Origin: Bacteroidales bacterium H10
GTDB lineage: Bacteria > Bacteroidota > Bacteroidia > Bacteroidales > Muribaculaceae
Length of the DNA: 11,705 bases
Reading direction: 5' to 3'
Assembly (NCBI GenBank): GCA_001701295.1
Contig: DAAV01000031.1
Coordinates: 32,957 to 44,661, forward strand
Shown: positions 1-7,287 of the stretch, in pieces
Layout of the letters: each line of letters begins with the position of its first letter
Numbering within the stretch: the stretch's first letter is position 1
The notes under the pieces: generated by a model
What the model was told of the DNA's origin: nothing
The model's input: only the letters and a program-made list of their open reading frames with translations
The model's database searches: none
Made by a program: the position numbers and the translations under genes

Positions 1-1376
1 TTATTGCCCGGAAGCATGAGATTGGCTATCGGGTTGCTCATTTCCTGGAAATTTCCGAAAGCGGTAGGCACCATAACGAGGCGTCCGTCGGGTCCATACA
101 TGGGGACATAGCCGGACTGGTTGGAAAGATAAGCGAGCTGTGTCTGTTCTTCCGCACTGCCGGGCTCGAGATAGGGAGTCAGAATAGGAGACATGGAGAG
201 TGCGGATCCGAGAGGAGAACCCCATGTGGAGTTTGTCTCAATGCCGCGGCTCTTGATTCGTGAATACGCAAGATTGGTCTGTATCGTGGCCTTGTTGAGC
301 CATGTGCGTTTTTCCGACATGTCGAAAAGCGTCGCACCGACATTGGAACGTAGTGTGAAACGCTGATAATCGGAACGGTCGAAATTACCGCCGATTATAC
401 CTTCCTGATCATAGTAGCCTAAAGAGAAAAGATAGTTGACCTTGCTCGAACCGCCGCTGACGGAGAACTGGTGGTTCATTACAGGCGCGTTGTCGTTGAA
501 TACGAGGTCCTGCCAGTCAGTTCCCTTGCCGTAAGAAGCGGGATCCGCATAGATAGGTGCCACACCTGAATTTATGGCTCCCTCGTTCATCATCATAGCA
601 TACTCGCTGGCATTCAATACCTTACGTTTTTTTGCAACACTCTGCCAGCCATAACTGAAATCATAAGTCACTCTTGTTTTGCCCTCTTTACCCTGTTTTG
701 TAGTCACAAGGACGACACCGTTGGCCGCGCGTGCACCGTAGACAGCACCTGACGCAGCATCCTTGAGCACCTCTATAGATGCTATGTCGGCAGGGTTAAG
801 ATAGTCAAGGCCACCTTCGATAGGCATACCGTCGACGATGTAGAGAGGATCGGAATTATTGATGGTTCCGACACCGCGTATACGTACGCGCGCTGCCGCG
901 CCCGGCTGACCTGATGAAGAAGTCACTGTCACACCGGATGCAAGACCCTTGAGGGCGTTGTCCATGCGGACAGGTGATGTGAGTTCAAGCTCCTCACTGC
1001 CTACTTTCGAAATGGCGGCGGTGACTACGCTCTTTTTCTGTGTGCCGTAACCGATGGCCACGACCTCGTCGAGCATGTTGGAGTTTTCCTTCATGATAAT
1101 GTTCATTTCAGGAGCGGCCTTGGCCTCATACTGGTCATAGCCGACATAACTGAAACGCATGGTGGCTCCGTCGGCCACTGTGATATGGAACTTGCCGTCG
1201 ATGTCGGTCGACGTGCCTTTTGATGTTCCCTTTTCAAGGACGGTGACACCTATTAGAGGCTCACCCTGCGAGTCGGTCACTGTTCCTTTCACATTGATGT
1301 CTGCCCATGCACTCAGAGTGCCGGGAAGAAGCATCGTAAGAAAGGCCGCGAGACACTTTACTTTACTTTTTTCCAT
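1..1376 (-). CDS. SusC/RagA-family TonB-linked outer membrane receptor (N-terminal part; truncated by window edge)
   Basis: The gene starts at ATG 1374-1376 and stays open to base 1, giving 458 residues of a family usually near 1000. In order I see a signal peptide (about 1-25, ending LSAWA), a carboxypeptidase-regulatory-like beta domain (about 28-97, with VKGTVTDSQGEPLIGVTVLE and the SYVGYD turn), the SusC hallmark LDEVVAIGYGTQKK (102-115), then a TonB plug domain (about 120-230) with RVRIRGVGTINNSDPLYIVDG, IEVLKDAASGAVYGARAANG and VLVTTKQGK, followed by the first barrel strands. SusC proteins import glycans or peptides across the outer membrane in a complex with a SusD lipoprotein and TonB. 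The partner should lie off the left edge. There is no N-terminal secretin/STN extension, so control through a FecR anti-sigma partner is unlikely; the TPR/HTH gene just upstream is the better candidate regulator. The substrate cannot be told from this part. Confidence 0.95.
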   Translation of the reverse strand, partial: MEKSKVKCLAAFLTMLLPGTLSAWADINVKGTVTDSQGEPLIGVTVLEKGTSKGTSTDIDGKFHITVADGATMRFSYVGYDQYEAKAAPEMNIIMKENSNMLDEVVAIGYGTQKKSVVTAAISKVGSEELELTSPVRMDNALKGLASGVTVTSSSGQPGAAARVRIRGVGTINNSDPLYIVDGMPIEGGLDYLNPADIASIEVLKDAASGAVYGARAANGVVLVTTKQGKEGKTRVTYDFSYGWQSVAKKRKVLNASEYAMMMNEGAINSGVAPIYADPASYGKGTDWQDLVFNDNAPVMNHQFSVSGGSSKVNYLFSLGYYDQEGIIGGNFDRSDYQRFTLRSNVGATLFDMSEKRTWLNKATIQTNLAYSRIKSRGIETNSTWGSPLGSALSMSPILTPYLEPGSAEEQTQLAYLSNQSGYVPMYGPDGRLVMVPTAFGNFQEMSNPIANLMLPGN

Positions 1377-1412
1377 TGAACATGATGTTAGATTGTTAAG
1401 ATAATTTTGCTG

Positions 1413-1420
1413 CAAAGATA
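1413..1420 (-). promoter_or_regulatory. susC -7 promoter element TATCTTTG, no visible -33 box
   Basis: Read on the minus strand the bases are TATCTTTG, an exact match to the Bacteroides primary-sigma -7 consensus TAnnTTTG, placed about 37 nt before the susC ATG, which predicts a leader of roughly 30 nt. In the -33 position (about 1440-1444) the strand is only A-rich, with no TTTG. A good -7 without -33 is what one expects from an activator-dependent promoter; that reading is inference. Confidence 0.6.
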
Positions 1421-1548
1421 GGTGTATCTTTTTAAACTTTTTTAAGCAGGTAAGGTGGTTTGGTAAATTATAGATTTAGGTTAATATATGAATAACAGCA
1501 AGTTGAATATAGTTAATTATTGTAAATCGGTAAGGTAAAAAATCACCT

Positions 1549-1598
1549 CGGTTAAACCGTCGAAGACACGGAAATGATACATTTCGCATCATTTTCCG
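1549..1598 (-). terminator. Possible weak terminator/stem-loops after the regulator gene
   Basis: Downstream of the regulator stop there are two inverted repeats. At 1569-1598 arms 1569-1578 and 1588-1598 form a 10-bp AT-rich stem with one bulged base. At 1549-1559 CGGTTAAACCG forms a very short stem followed on the minus strand by GAGGTGATTTTTT. Neither is a classic strong terminator, so read-through from the regulator into susC is possible. Confidence 0.3.
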
Positions 1599-1624
1599 CA
1601 TCTTTTCGTTTCACCCCGGCAGCC

Positions 1625-3361
1625 TCAGAACGAGGGCTTGCCGAGGGCGCGGACTCTGTCGGCGAATTCCTCCTTGGCGACGGCTGCCTTGTTGCGGGTG
1701 CGCTGACGGGTGTTGTAGACAGTCTGTACCGAACAATGCAGGAACTTGGCGATCTTCACACTGTCGTTGAGACCCAGGCGCACGAGCGCATATATGCGTA
1801 GTTCGGTAGTGAGCTTTCCGGGATTCTTGAGTTCTATGCGGTCTTCGGGCCGAAGCAGAGTGTTGAAGTCATCTACAAAATCCGGATAAATCTGCAGGAA
1901 CACCTTGTCGAAATTGGCATACAGTTCTTTTATCTCGCCATAAGACAGTTCGGGAGACTTGACGATTCTGACCGCCTCCTCGAATTTGCGGTCTTTCAGC
2001 AGACGGTGAAGATTGGAACGGAACTCCTCCTGTTTGGTGATATAGTTGCTGCAGATGGTAAAGATATTGGCGATATATGCCTCCTTGGCCTCGTTTACTT
2101 CTGAAAGCTCGCGTGCGCTTTCACGGGCCGTCTCGTACATGTCGGAGAGTTTGACATTCGTCTCGTTCAGTTCCTCCCGTATGGCCTGCAGTTCGTCTAC
2201 ACGCCGGCTGAGCTCTACGTTGGCGTCATTGAGAGTGGCCCGCGAATTACGCAGCAGCCTGTTCTGCCTCATTATATAGAATATGGCAAAGACAAGAATC
2301 ACAAGAAACACCGCCAGGACCATAAGATAGATCCTGTTCACATCCGCCTGATGCTCGATGCGCTCATGGATCGCGGTCAGCGTCTTTTCCTGCAGCTTTG
2401 CCAGCTGGCCGAGACGCACGCGGCTCTTGTAGTCGTTGGCGTATGCTATGCAATAGTTTATATAGGAATTGGCATGTTCGAGATCTCCGCGTTCAAGCAG
2501 CAGACCGGTCACTTCCTCAAGCGATGCGATCTCCTTGTTGCTTGCCCTGACATCGGCCATGGCGGAGAGCAAAAGATATTTCAGACGGTTCTCCTCGTCG
2601 CCCACACGTTCGTAGAGTTTGGAAAGCACCCATGCGTCCATCGCATTGCCGCGTGTGTTGTAATCGGTGGAATTGACGATCTTCGCCACTATGGGTATGG
2701 CCTTGCGGGCGTTTTCTTTCGTATTCAGATTGCTCCAGCCCATCAGCCAGCAATAGTTGGGATTGTCAGGCTTTATATGCCTGGATGTGACCTGAAGAAG
2801 ACTGTCGACCATCTTGGAATACATCTCGCTCTCACGTTCTACGCCTATATATTGATCCCGATGAGTGGAAAGAAAGAGTACCCTGTCGCAATATTTCAGA
2901 GCGAGTGTCGGAGGCAGTGAATCCGGGTTTATCTTACGGAGGCTTTCGTTGGCCTCGTCCAGAAGACCTGTAGCCGAACATACATACGAACGGTTGAGCT
3001 CCATCTCGTCTATCAGGTCACGCCGACCCATCTGCCGTGCGTACTGCTGCGCGAGATCGACATAATACATGGCCGAGTCAGAGTCATAGGCACAATATTC
3101 GTCATACAGTGCCGAGGCCATCCAATAACGGCGCTCCACATCCGAGGCTGATGCATAATCTCTTCTTAATTTCGAAATCCGCTCCTCCTTTTCTTTTATG
3201 AACTCCGGAGTCCTGACAAGCAATGAGTCAAGCATCGTAAGTAATCCCCTGATCTCAGGAGAAGTTTTCGCACCTGGGGTTCTCGCCTCGCCAAGGACCT
3301 TGCAAGGGAAACACAAACATACTGTAACAAGCAATATGGCTATTTGTAAAAATCGTGTCAT
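1625..3361 (-). CDS. Membrane-anchored TPR/coiled-coil/HTH transcriptional regulator (DUF6377-type), upstream of susC
   Basis: A 578-residue one-component sensor. From ATG 3361 the order is: signal peptide (about 1-25, MTRFLQIAILLVTVCLCFPC...), an all-helical region with degenerate TPR-like pairs (about 40-335), one transmembrane segment (about 343-363, YLMVLAVFLVILVFAIFYIM), a coiled coil (about 367-424), a conserved helical stretch EAYIANIFTICSNYITKQEE (about 427-446) and a C-terminal LuxR-like helix-turn-helix (about 525-556, DSVKIAKFLHCSVQTVYNTR). This layout places the TPR region in the periplasm and the DNA-binding end in the cytoplasm. Related proteins in Bacteroidales sit beside SusC/SusD genes, and here it is 248 bp upstream of susC on the same strand, so it probably activates that locus; the ligand is unknown. 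The frame stays open upstream to a GTG at 3439 and ATGs at 3436 and 3421, but I chose 3361 because it begins a proper signal peptide and because the promoter at 3439-3469 overlaps or closely abuts the earlier starts. Confidence 0.88.
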   Translation of the reverse strand: MTRFLQIAILLVTVCLCFPCKVLGEARTPGAKTSPEIRGLLTMLDSLLVRTPEFIKEKEERISKLRRDYASASDVERRYWMASALYDEYCAYDSDSAMYYVDLAQQYARQMGRRDLIDEMELNRSYVCSATGLLDEANESLRKINPDSLPPTLALKYCDRVLFLSTHRDQYIGVERESEMYSKMVDSLLQVTSRHIKPDNPNYCWLMGWSNLNTKENARKAIPIVAKIVNSTDYNTRGNAMDAWVLSKLYERVGDEENRLKYLLLSAMADVRASNKEIASLEEVTGLLLERGDLEHANSYINYCIAYANDYKSRVRLGQLAKLQEKTLTAIHERIEHQADVNRIYLMVLAVFLVILVFAIFYIMRQNRLLRNSRATLNDANVELSRRVDELQAIREELNETNVKLSDMYETARESARELSEVNEAKEAYIANIFTICSNYITKQEEFRSNLHRLLKDRKFEEAVRIVKSPELSYGEIKELYANFDKVFLQIYPDFVDDFNTLLRPEDRIELKNPGKLTTELRIYALVRLGLNDSVKIAKFLHCSVQTVYNTRQRTRNKAAVAKEEFADRVRALGKPSF

Positions 3362-3666
3362 GGATATCAGAGATAATTGACGGTGTAGATTCCGATGAGT
3401 TTTATGGCATATGAATGACATGAGACTTTCTCGCATCACAAAATTAATAAAAAATCTTAAAAATTCAAATTAATTAATAATTAAAGTCTTACAGACAACA
3501 TCACACATCAACCCGGCTAAACAATAATTGACTTTATTTAGCCATGAATCTACATATTTTTCAATAAATCCACGTTATTGTATTAAAACACATTGGCAAA
3601 AGTGCCATTAATCGATTATTCTTTTCTTAGAAACTGTTTGAATTTATCAATTATCCTTGTCTTGAA
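3362..3666. other. Divergent control region between regulator and antiporter
   Basis: These 305 bases separate the divergent regulator (minus) and antiporter (plus). They are strongly AT-rich, contain the regulator promoter at 3439-3469, its leader of about 70 nt, and the antiporter leader. On the plus strand only imperfect -7-like strings are seen (TATTTTTC at 3555-3562, TATCCTTG at 3652-3659), neither with a convincing -33 partner, so the antiporter promoter is not placed. There is no Shine-Dalgarno sequence before ATG 3667, as is common in this phylum. Confidence 0.6.
3439..3469 (-). promoter_or_regulatory. Consensus Bacteroides promoter for the TPR/HTH regulator
   Basis: On the minus strand TTTG (3469-3466) is followed after exactly 19 bases by TAATTTTG (3446-3439). 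This matches the Bacteroides sigma consensus TTTG-N19/21-TAnnTTTG at every fixed position. Transcription would begin near 3431-3434, giving a leader of about 70 nt to ATG 3361. The GTG at 3439 and ATG at 3436 would then lie outside the transcript, and ATG 3421 would have almost no leader. Confidence 0.75.
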
Positions 3667-5109
3667 ATGAGTCACAACTTAAAGAATACTACCGACATAC
3701 GTCTGGGATTCACAGGCTTGTCGGCCCTTGTCTTCAGCATGATGGTCGGTGCCGGCATATTCAACATACCCCAGAACATGGCCATCGCCGCGGGTCCCGG
3801 GGCTGTAATAGTATCATGGCTGATCACGGCAGCCGGAATGCTTCTGCTTGTAGGGACTTTCAAAATACTGTCTGACCGGCGCCCGGAACTTAACGCAGGC
3901 ATGTATCTCTATGCTCGGCGCGGATTCGGTATGTTCGCAGGTTTCATGACCGCCTGGGGCTATTGGCTCTGCACAGCTTTCGCCAATGTGGCGTATGTCG
4001 TTATGCTCAACGACACATTCGGCGCAATTTTTCCTCCGTTGCTCGGACACGGATGGCCGACTCTTATTTTCGGATCCGCATTGATATGGCTTATATACTT
4101 CATCGTCATTTCCGGCATGCGCACGGCGAAAATTATCAATACATTAATGAGTGCGATCAAGATAGGCTGCATATTGCTTATAATCGTACTGCTGTTCATA
4201 CATCTCCGCCTCGACGCTTTTATCGATTCGTTTTCAGCGCAGAATTCCGCTGGGTTACCGGATATGGCCACACAGATCAAGGATTCGATGCTCGTGACTC
4301 TCTGGTGCTTCATAGGCATAGAGGGAGCTGTGATGATGTCGGGACGCGCACGGCGCAGCAAGGATGTCGGCCGTGCGGGTGTGACAGGTTTCTTCACGGC
4401 ATGGATACTCTATGTGCTCGTGTCGCTACTTTGTTTCGGCGTCATGACCCGCGCCCGCCTCGCCGGACTTGATGACCCGTCGGTCGCGTATCTGTTAAAG
4501 GAATGTTGCGGATCATGGGCATACTGGCTTGTGATAGCATCGGTAGCGCTCTCGCTTGGCGGAGGGTGGATAGCGTGGTCGCTCGTCTGTGCGGAAGTCC
4601 CCTATATGGCTGCGGAGACCGGACTCTTCCCGCGACGGTTTCTAAGCCTCAACAGACACCGGATTCCGGCATTCGGATTGTTCGTATCGAGCATAATAAT
4701 GGATTTCTTCCTTGTCATTGTAATGTTTTCCGAACATGTATATCTGACGGCGCTGAGTGTGACGGGAATGATGATTCTGCCGGCATATCTGCTGACAGGC
4801 ATGTTCCTTTGGAAAATTTCGCGGGGAAAACATCCTACGGGTGAAATCATTGGAGCCGGATGTACGCTTTTCTGCATATGGTTGATCTATGCAGAAGGAC
4901 TTGAACTCTTTCTGGAAACATCGATCTTCTATCTCTTCGGTCTGGGTTTCTATTTCAAGGTTCTTCGCGAACGCGACAAGCGCCTGAAATCCGATACCGC
5001 ACCCTCCTCCTGCGCAATCGGGCATACGCGCCTGTCGGTTGCCGACAAAGCCGGAATACTTATCCTTGTGCTCGCATCCGTCGTCTCCGTCTGTCTCCTC
5101 ATCCGTTAA
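3667..5109 (+). CDS. APC-superfamily basic amino acid/polyamine antiporter (ArcD/APA-like)
   Basis: A 480-residue inner-membrane transporter with about 12-13 hydrophobic spans. The first helix carries the substrate-backbone binding motif VGAGIFNIPQNMA (27-39), followed by AAGPGAVIVSWLITAAGM. Further family features are LNAGMYLYARRGFGMFAGFM (75-94), AWGYWLC (96-102) and the helix-6 motif CFIGIEGAVMMSGRARRSKD (214-233), with Glu219 at a position conserved among exchangers of this group. The family swaps amino acids for their amine or decarboxylation/deimination product (arginine/ornithine, lysine/cadaverine, glutamate/GABA); the exact pair cannot be read from the sequence. No decarboxylase or arginine-deiminase gene is in the window, so the gene stands alone, divergent from the regulator and convergent with the C10 peptidase. 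The ATG at 3667 fits the family's usual N-terminal length. The C-terminus has an extra hydrophobic helix after a polar linker (about 421-460). Confidence 0.88.
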   Translation: MSHNLKNTTDIRLGFTGLSALVFSMMVGAGIFNIPQNMAIAAGPGAVIVSWLITAAGMLLLVGTFKILSDRRPELNAGMYLYARRGFGMFAGFMTAWGYWLCTAFANVAYVVMLNDTFGAIFPPLLGHGWPTLIFGSALIWLIYFIVISGMRTAKIINTLMSAIKIGCILLIIVLLFIHLRLDAFIDSFSAQNSAGLPDMATQIKDSMLVTLWCFIGIEGAVMMSGRARRSKDVGRAGVTGFFTAWILYVLVSLLCFGVMTRARLAGLDDPSVAYLLKECCGSWAYWLVIASVALSLGGGWIAWSLVCAEVPYMAAETGLFPRRFLSLNRHRIPAFGLFVSSIIMDFFLVIVMFSEHVYLTALSVTGMMILPAYLLTGMFLWKISRGKHPTGEIIGAGCTLFCIWLIYAEGLELFLETSIFYLFGLGFYFKVLRERDKRLKSDTAPSSCAIGHTRLSVADKAGILILVLASVVSVCLLIR

Positions 5110-5165
5110 ACGTAATGGATTAAAAAGTTTATCTTATTTGCAGACTTTGATATCACCACAAACCA

Positions 5166-5195
5166 CAGGAGGGCGTCCGCCGGGACACCCTCCTG
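5166..5195. terminator. GC-rich hairpin between convergent genes (likely bidirectional terminator)
   Basis: Arms 5166-5178 and 5183-5195 pair over 13 bp with a single G-T type pair and a 4-nt loop (5179-5182). The hairpin lies 56 bp past the antiporter stop and 23 bp past the peptidase stop, so it can serve both transcripts. It has no clear U-run on either side, so termination strength is uncertain. Confidence 0.7.
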
Positions 5196-5218
5196 CATTA
5201 TAGACACACGCAGTAAGT

Positions 5219-7186
5219 TCAATATGCCACCTTGAGGATTTCGAGACCCCGACGCACTATATATACATTCCCGTCCACAGGACTTATGACACGCGTCCCG
5301 GTGAGATCGTATACGACAGTATCGCACTCATCCGTTTCGGTATTAATCCCTTCCATTCCTGCCGCTTCACCGACATGAACCTTTTCCGGACCAAAAAGTC
5401 CCTTGAAATCTTCCTCCCGTACGATATAGAAATCATAATCTCCTTCATCGAGTCCAGCTCCGAACGGCTCAAGCCATTCAAGACGAACGCTTTCCTCCGG
5501 TTCGAGGCTGACGTTGCGTGATGACATACATGCGACAATCTCTGTTCCTTCACGGAGAACAGGAATTATATTGCCGTCATATGCTCCGGCATGGCTTGTC
5601 AAAGTCGCGCTTACAGACACATCCTCTCCTTTGATGAATTTATCGCGGGGATCCCATTCCACATCGGTAAGCTCGAGTTCGGCCGCAAGACTTCTATACG
5701 AGAATTTGAATCGCTTGTCGGTCACTGTCAACGTCACTTCCGAGCGTATGGAAGCTTCCTGAGCTATTTCAATCCACTCTCCATCGTAAAAGAATGCCGG
5801 GCTGACCGTATATTCTCCCTCTTCAGGCATATCGGCAGATGATATCACATACGACTGTTCACGGCCCAAAACCGCTATATTAGACTGTCTGGATGCCGCT
5901 GCGTAGGTGATTTCTCCCGTTTCCCTGTTTACAATCTTTATTCCGAGATTGCCACGAACACTCTCCACACCTACGTTATAGAAGCCTTGGTAATTGTTGA
6001 CTCCGGGACATCTGGAGCAGAACTCGGGGTCCTTAGTTTTCAATATCGACGCTACCTTGACACCGAACGAACCGTACATTCCGAGCACGGGCTGATAACT
6101 TTGGGTACCTTGGTCAGGAATCAGATTGAACAAAGCCTCCTGATTCTTGTTGAATCCGCCGACACTGCCTCCGATACCCTGTTCTTCCGGAATCAGATCG
6201 ATCAGGAGAAAATAGCCGTCGCTCATTCCGTTCCATCCCCAGTTCACATGAAAGAACTCGCCGTTCGTGCCATCGTATCCGTCTATGACAAAGCAGTGGC
6301 CGCCAAAGGCATTGAAGCCATTATAGACTATTGGCTTACCGGCCATAAGTTCCCTGTATGCCATTTCATTCCATTCCTGTACAGTATAAAAATCACGTCG
6401 CAGCGATTTAAGTGATCTGTCGAATCCCAAATAGGTTGTCAGACCTTTCACCTCGTCCGTAACGGTAGCTCCGGAGGCAGCAGTAGAATATCCCATATTG
6501 ATAGACATTCCGACTACATGCATCAGATTTGCCACCGCCTCCTCCTCAACATCGCTGTATCCGTTTGAATAGTCATCGAGCATGTTCCCCCAGTCGAGTG
6601 GATGTTCCGAAAGATCAAGACTGATTTCGGTATCCGATCCCTTGACAGACGCCGTAGCTATACCTGTTCCGCAGGCCGGATATTCATAATGATTCAACAC
6701 CTGTGAAATTGCCGTGGCCGCACATCCTGTCATGCACCTGTGCCCCTCATAAATCGGACAATCATTGTTGTACGGGGTGTCCTGACCCCATTTTGTCTTG
6801 AGCAACGGTTCGATATTCTGCCGCGGCGCGCGGCGCGTATTCCGTCCCACCCGTCCCGTAGCGAACGCATCAAGCACATCTCTGAGCGCAGGCGGCATTG
6901 TCTCGTATTTTATCTCGCCGGTGTCACAATAGCCGAGCAGTGCCGCGCCGGCCGTGTCATCTCCGGCTGCTATCACAAATCCGCCGCCATCGCGGTTGAA
7001 CACGTGTACTCCTCCTCCGGGAGCGCTCCAGGCCAGCTTGTATGATGACGACGCCCGTCGGCGTCCGTCAGTACTTTGCCAACTGTCGAGCGCCGAGGAG
7101 AGCGCCTCTGCGGGCGTGAGGCGCCCGGCCTGCGCCGACATTGCAAACGAAGCCACCGCAAGCGCGAATATTGCTATACTTCTCAT
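5219..7186 (-). CDS. Secreted C10-family (streptopain-like) cysteine peptidase with T9SS-like C-terminal tail
   Basis: A 655-residue preproenzyme. The signal peptide is residues 1-20 (cleavage after MSAQA), followed by a Spi/streptopain-type prodomain (about 21-120, with GGGFVIAAGDDTAGAALLGY) and an Arg-rich linker GRNTRRAPR (111-121... region) that suits processing. In the catalytic domain (about 125-357), GCAATAISQVLNHY holds the nucleophile Cys155, GGHCFVIDGYDG holds His297, and FFHVNWGWNGMSDGYF (311-326) is the conserved Trp-rich substrate-site motif. All the key C10 residues are present, so it should be active. About 295 residues follow, beta-rich with a CARDB/Ig-like stretch (about 500-595), ending in YDLTGTRV...GNVYIVRRG (about 625-648), which resembles a type IX secretion type A sorting signal. 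C10 enzymes are secreted proteases, some paired with Spi-type inhibitors; none is encoded in this window. It follows the large adhesin gene by 101 bp with no visible promoter of its own. Confidence 0.92.
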   Translation of the reverse strand: MRSIAIFALAVASFAMSAQAGRLTPAEALSSALDSWQSTDGRRRASSSYKLAWSAPGGGVHVFNRDGGGFVIAAGDDTAGAALLGYCDTGEIKYETMPPALRDVLDAFATGRVGRNTRRAPRQNIEPLLKTKWGQDTPYNNDCPIYEGHRCMTGCAATAISQVLNHYEYPACGTGIATASVKGSDTEISLDLSEHPLDWGNMLDDYSNGYSDVEEEAVANLMHVVGMSINMGYSTAASGATVTDEVKGLTTYLGFDRSLKSLRRDFYTVQEWNEMAYRELMAGKPIVYNGFNAFGGHCFVIDGYDGTNGEFFHVNWGWNGMSDGYFLLIDLIPEEQGIGGSVGGFNKNQEALFNLIPDQGTQSYQPVLGMYGSFGVKVASILKTKDPEFCSRCPGVNNYQGFYNVGVESVRGNLGIKIVNRETGEITYAAASRQSNIAVLGREQSYVISSADMPEEGEYTVSPAFFYDGEWIEIAQEASIRSEVTLTVTDKRFKFSYRSLAAELELTDVEWDPRDKFIKGEDVSVSATLTSHAGAYDGNIIPVLREGTEIVACMSSRNVSLEPEESVRLEWLEPFGAGLDEGDYDFYIVREEDFKGLFGPEKVHVGEAAGMEGINTETDECDTVVYDLTGTRVISPVDGNVYIVRRGLEILKVAY

Positions 7187-7208
7187 CTTTCAAAATGGTT
7201 TATGCCTA

Positions 7209-7266
7209 TTTAAATCTATAGGGCCTTCAAGGACTTCGAAGTCGTTAAAGGCCCTATGGATTTAAA
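7209..7266. repeat. 58-bp near-perfect inverted repeat (large hairpin) between adhesin and peptidase genes
   Basis: Arms 7209-7237 and 7238-7266 are complementary at 26 of 29 positions, centred on the palindrome ACTTCGAAGT, so the loop is only a few bases. The core is ATAGGGCCTT on the left and its complement on the right, flanked by TTTAAAT / ATTTAAA ends. It begins 21 nt after the adhesin stop and ends 22 nt before the peptidase ATG. It could end or attenuate adhesin transcription or protect the adhesin mRNA 3' end. It lacks a true U-run on either strand. Confidence 0.8.
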
Positions 7267-7287
7267 GAATTACAGGTTTAAAGGGGA

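Larger units (their letters stand above)
1377..1624 (-). other. Leader/intergenic region between regulator and susC
   Basis: These 248 bases are AT-rich and hold no convincing gene. They contain the susC -7 element at 1413-1420, a small palindrome CGGTTAAACCG at 1549-1559 followed on the minus strand by a six-T run a few bases later, and a 10-bp stem-loop with one bulge at 1569-1598. The last two lie just after the regulator stop codon and may help end its transcript. Other short repeats here (for example GGTAAGGT at 1449 and 1529) could be regulator sites but are short enough to be chance. Confidence 0.5.

Noticed and set aside
1..225. 74-residue minus-strand frame at the left edge
   Set aside because: It overlaps the SusC gene in another frame; SusC continues through this stretch without a stop and keeps its family pattern.
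1402..1409. Plus-strand TAATTTTG facing the susC -7 box
   Set aside because: It matches the -7 consensus but no plus-strand gene follows; it arises from the local TTTGC-t-GCAAA palindrome.
1449..1536. Direct repeat GGTAAGGT at 1449-1456 and 1529-1536, exactly 80 bp apart, upstream of susC
   Set aside because: An 8-base repeat within about 250 bases is expected by chance about half the time, and the flanks do not match; it could still be a regulator site but is not supportable alone.
2351..2920. 189-residue plus-strand open frame inside the regulator gene
   Set aside because: It lies wholly antisense to the well-supported TPR/HTH regulator and resembles no protein I recognise; a shadow of that gene.
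3963..4472. 169-residue plus-strand open frame overlapping the antiporter
   Set aside because: A second frame of the antiporter gene with Arg/His-rich, non-protein-like composition; the antiporter frame has clear membrane helices.
5106..5327. Small minus-strand open frame across the peptidase 3' end and intergenic hairpin
   Set aside because: It is out of frame with the peptidase, runs through the hairpin and has no family resemblance.
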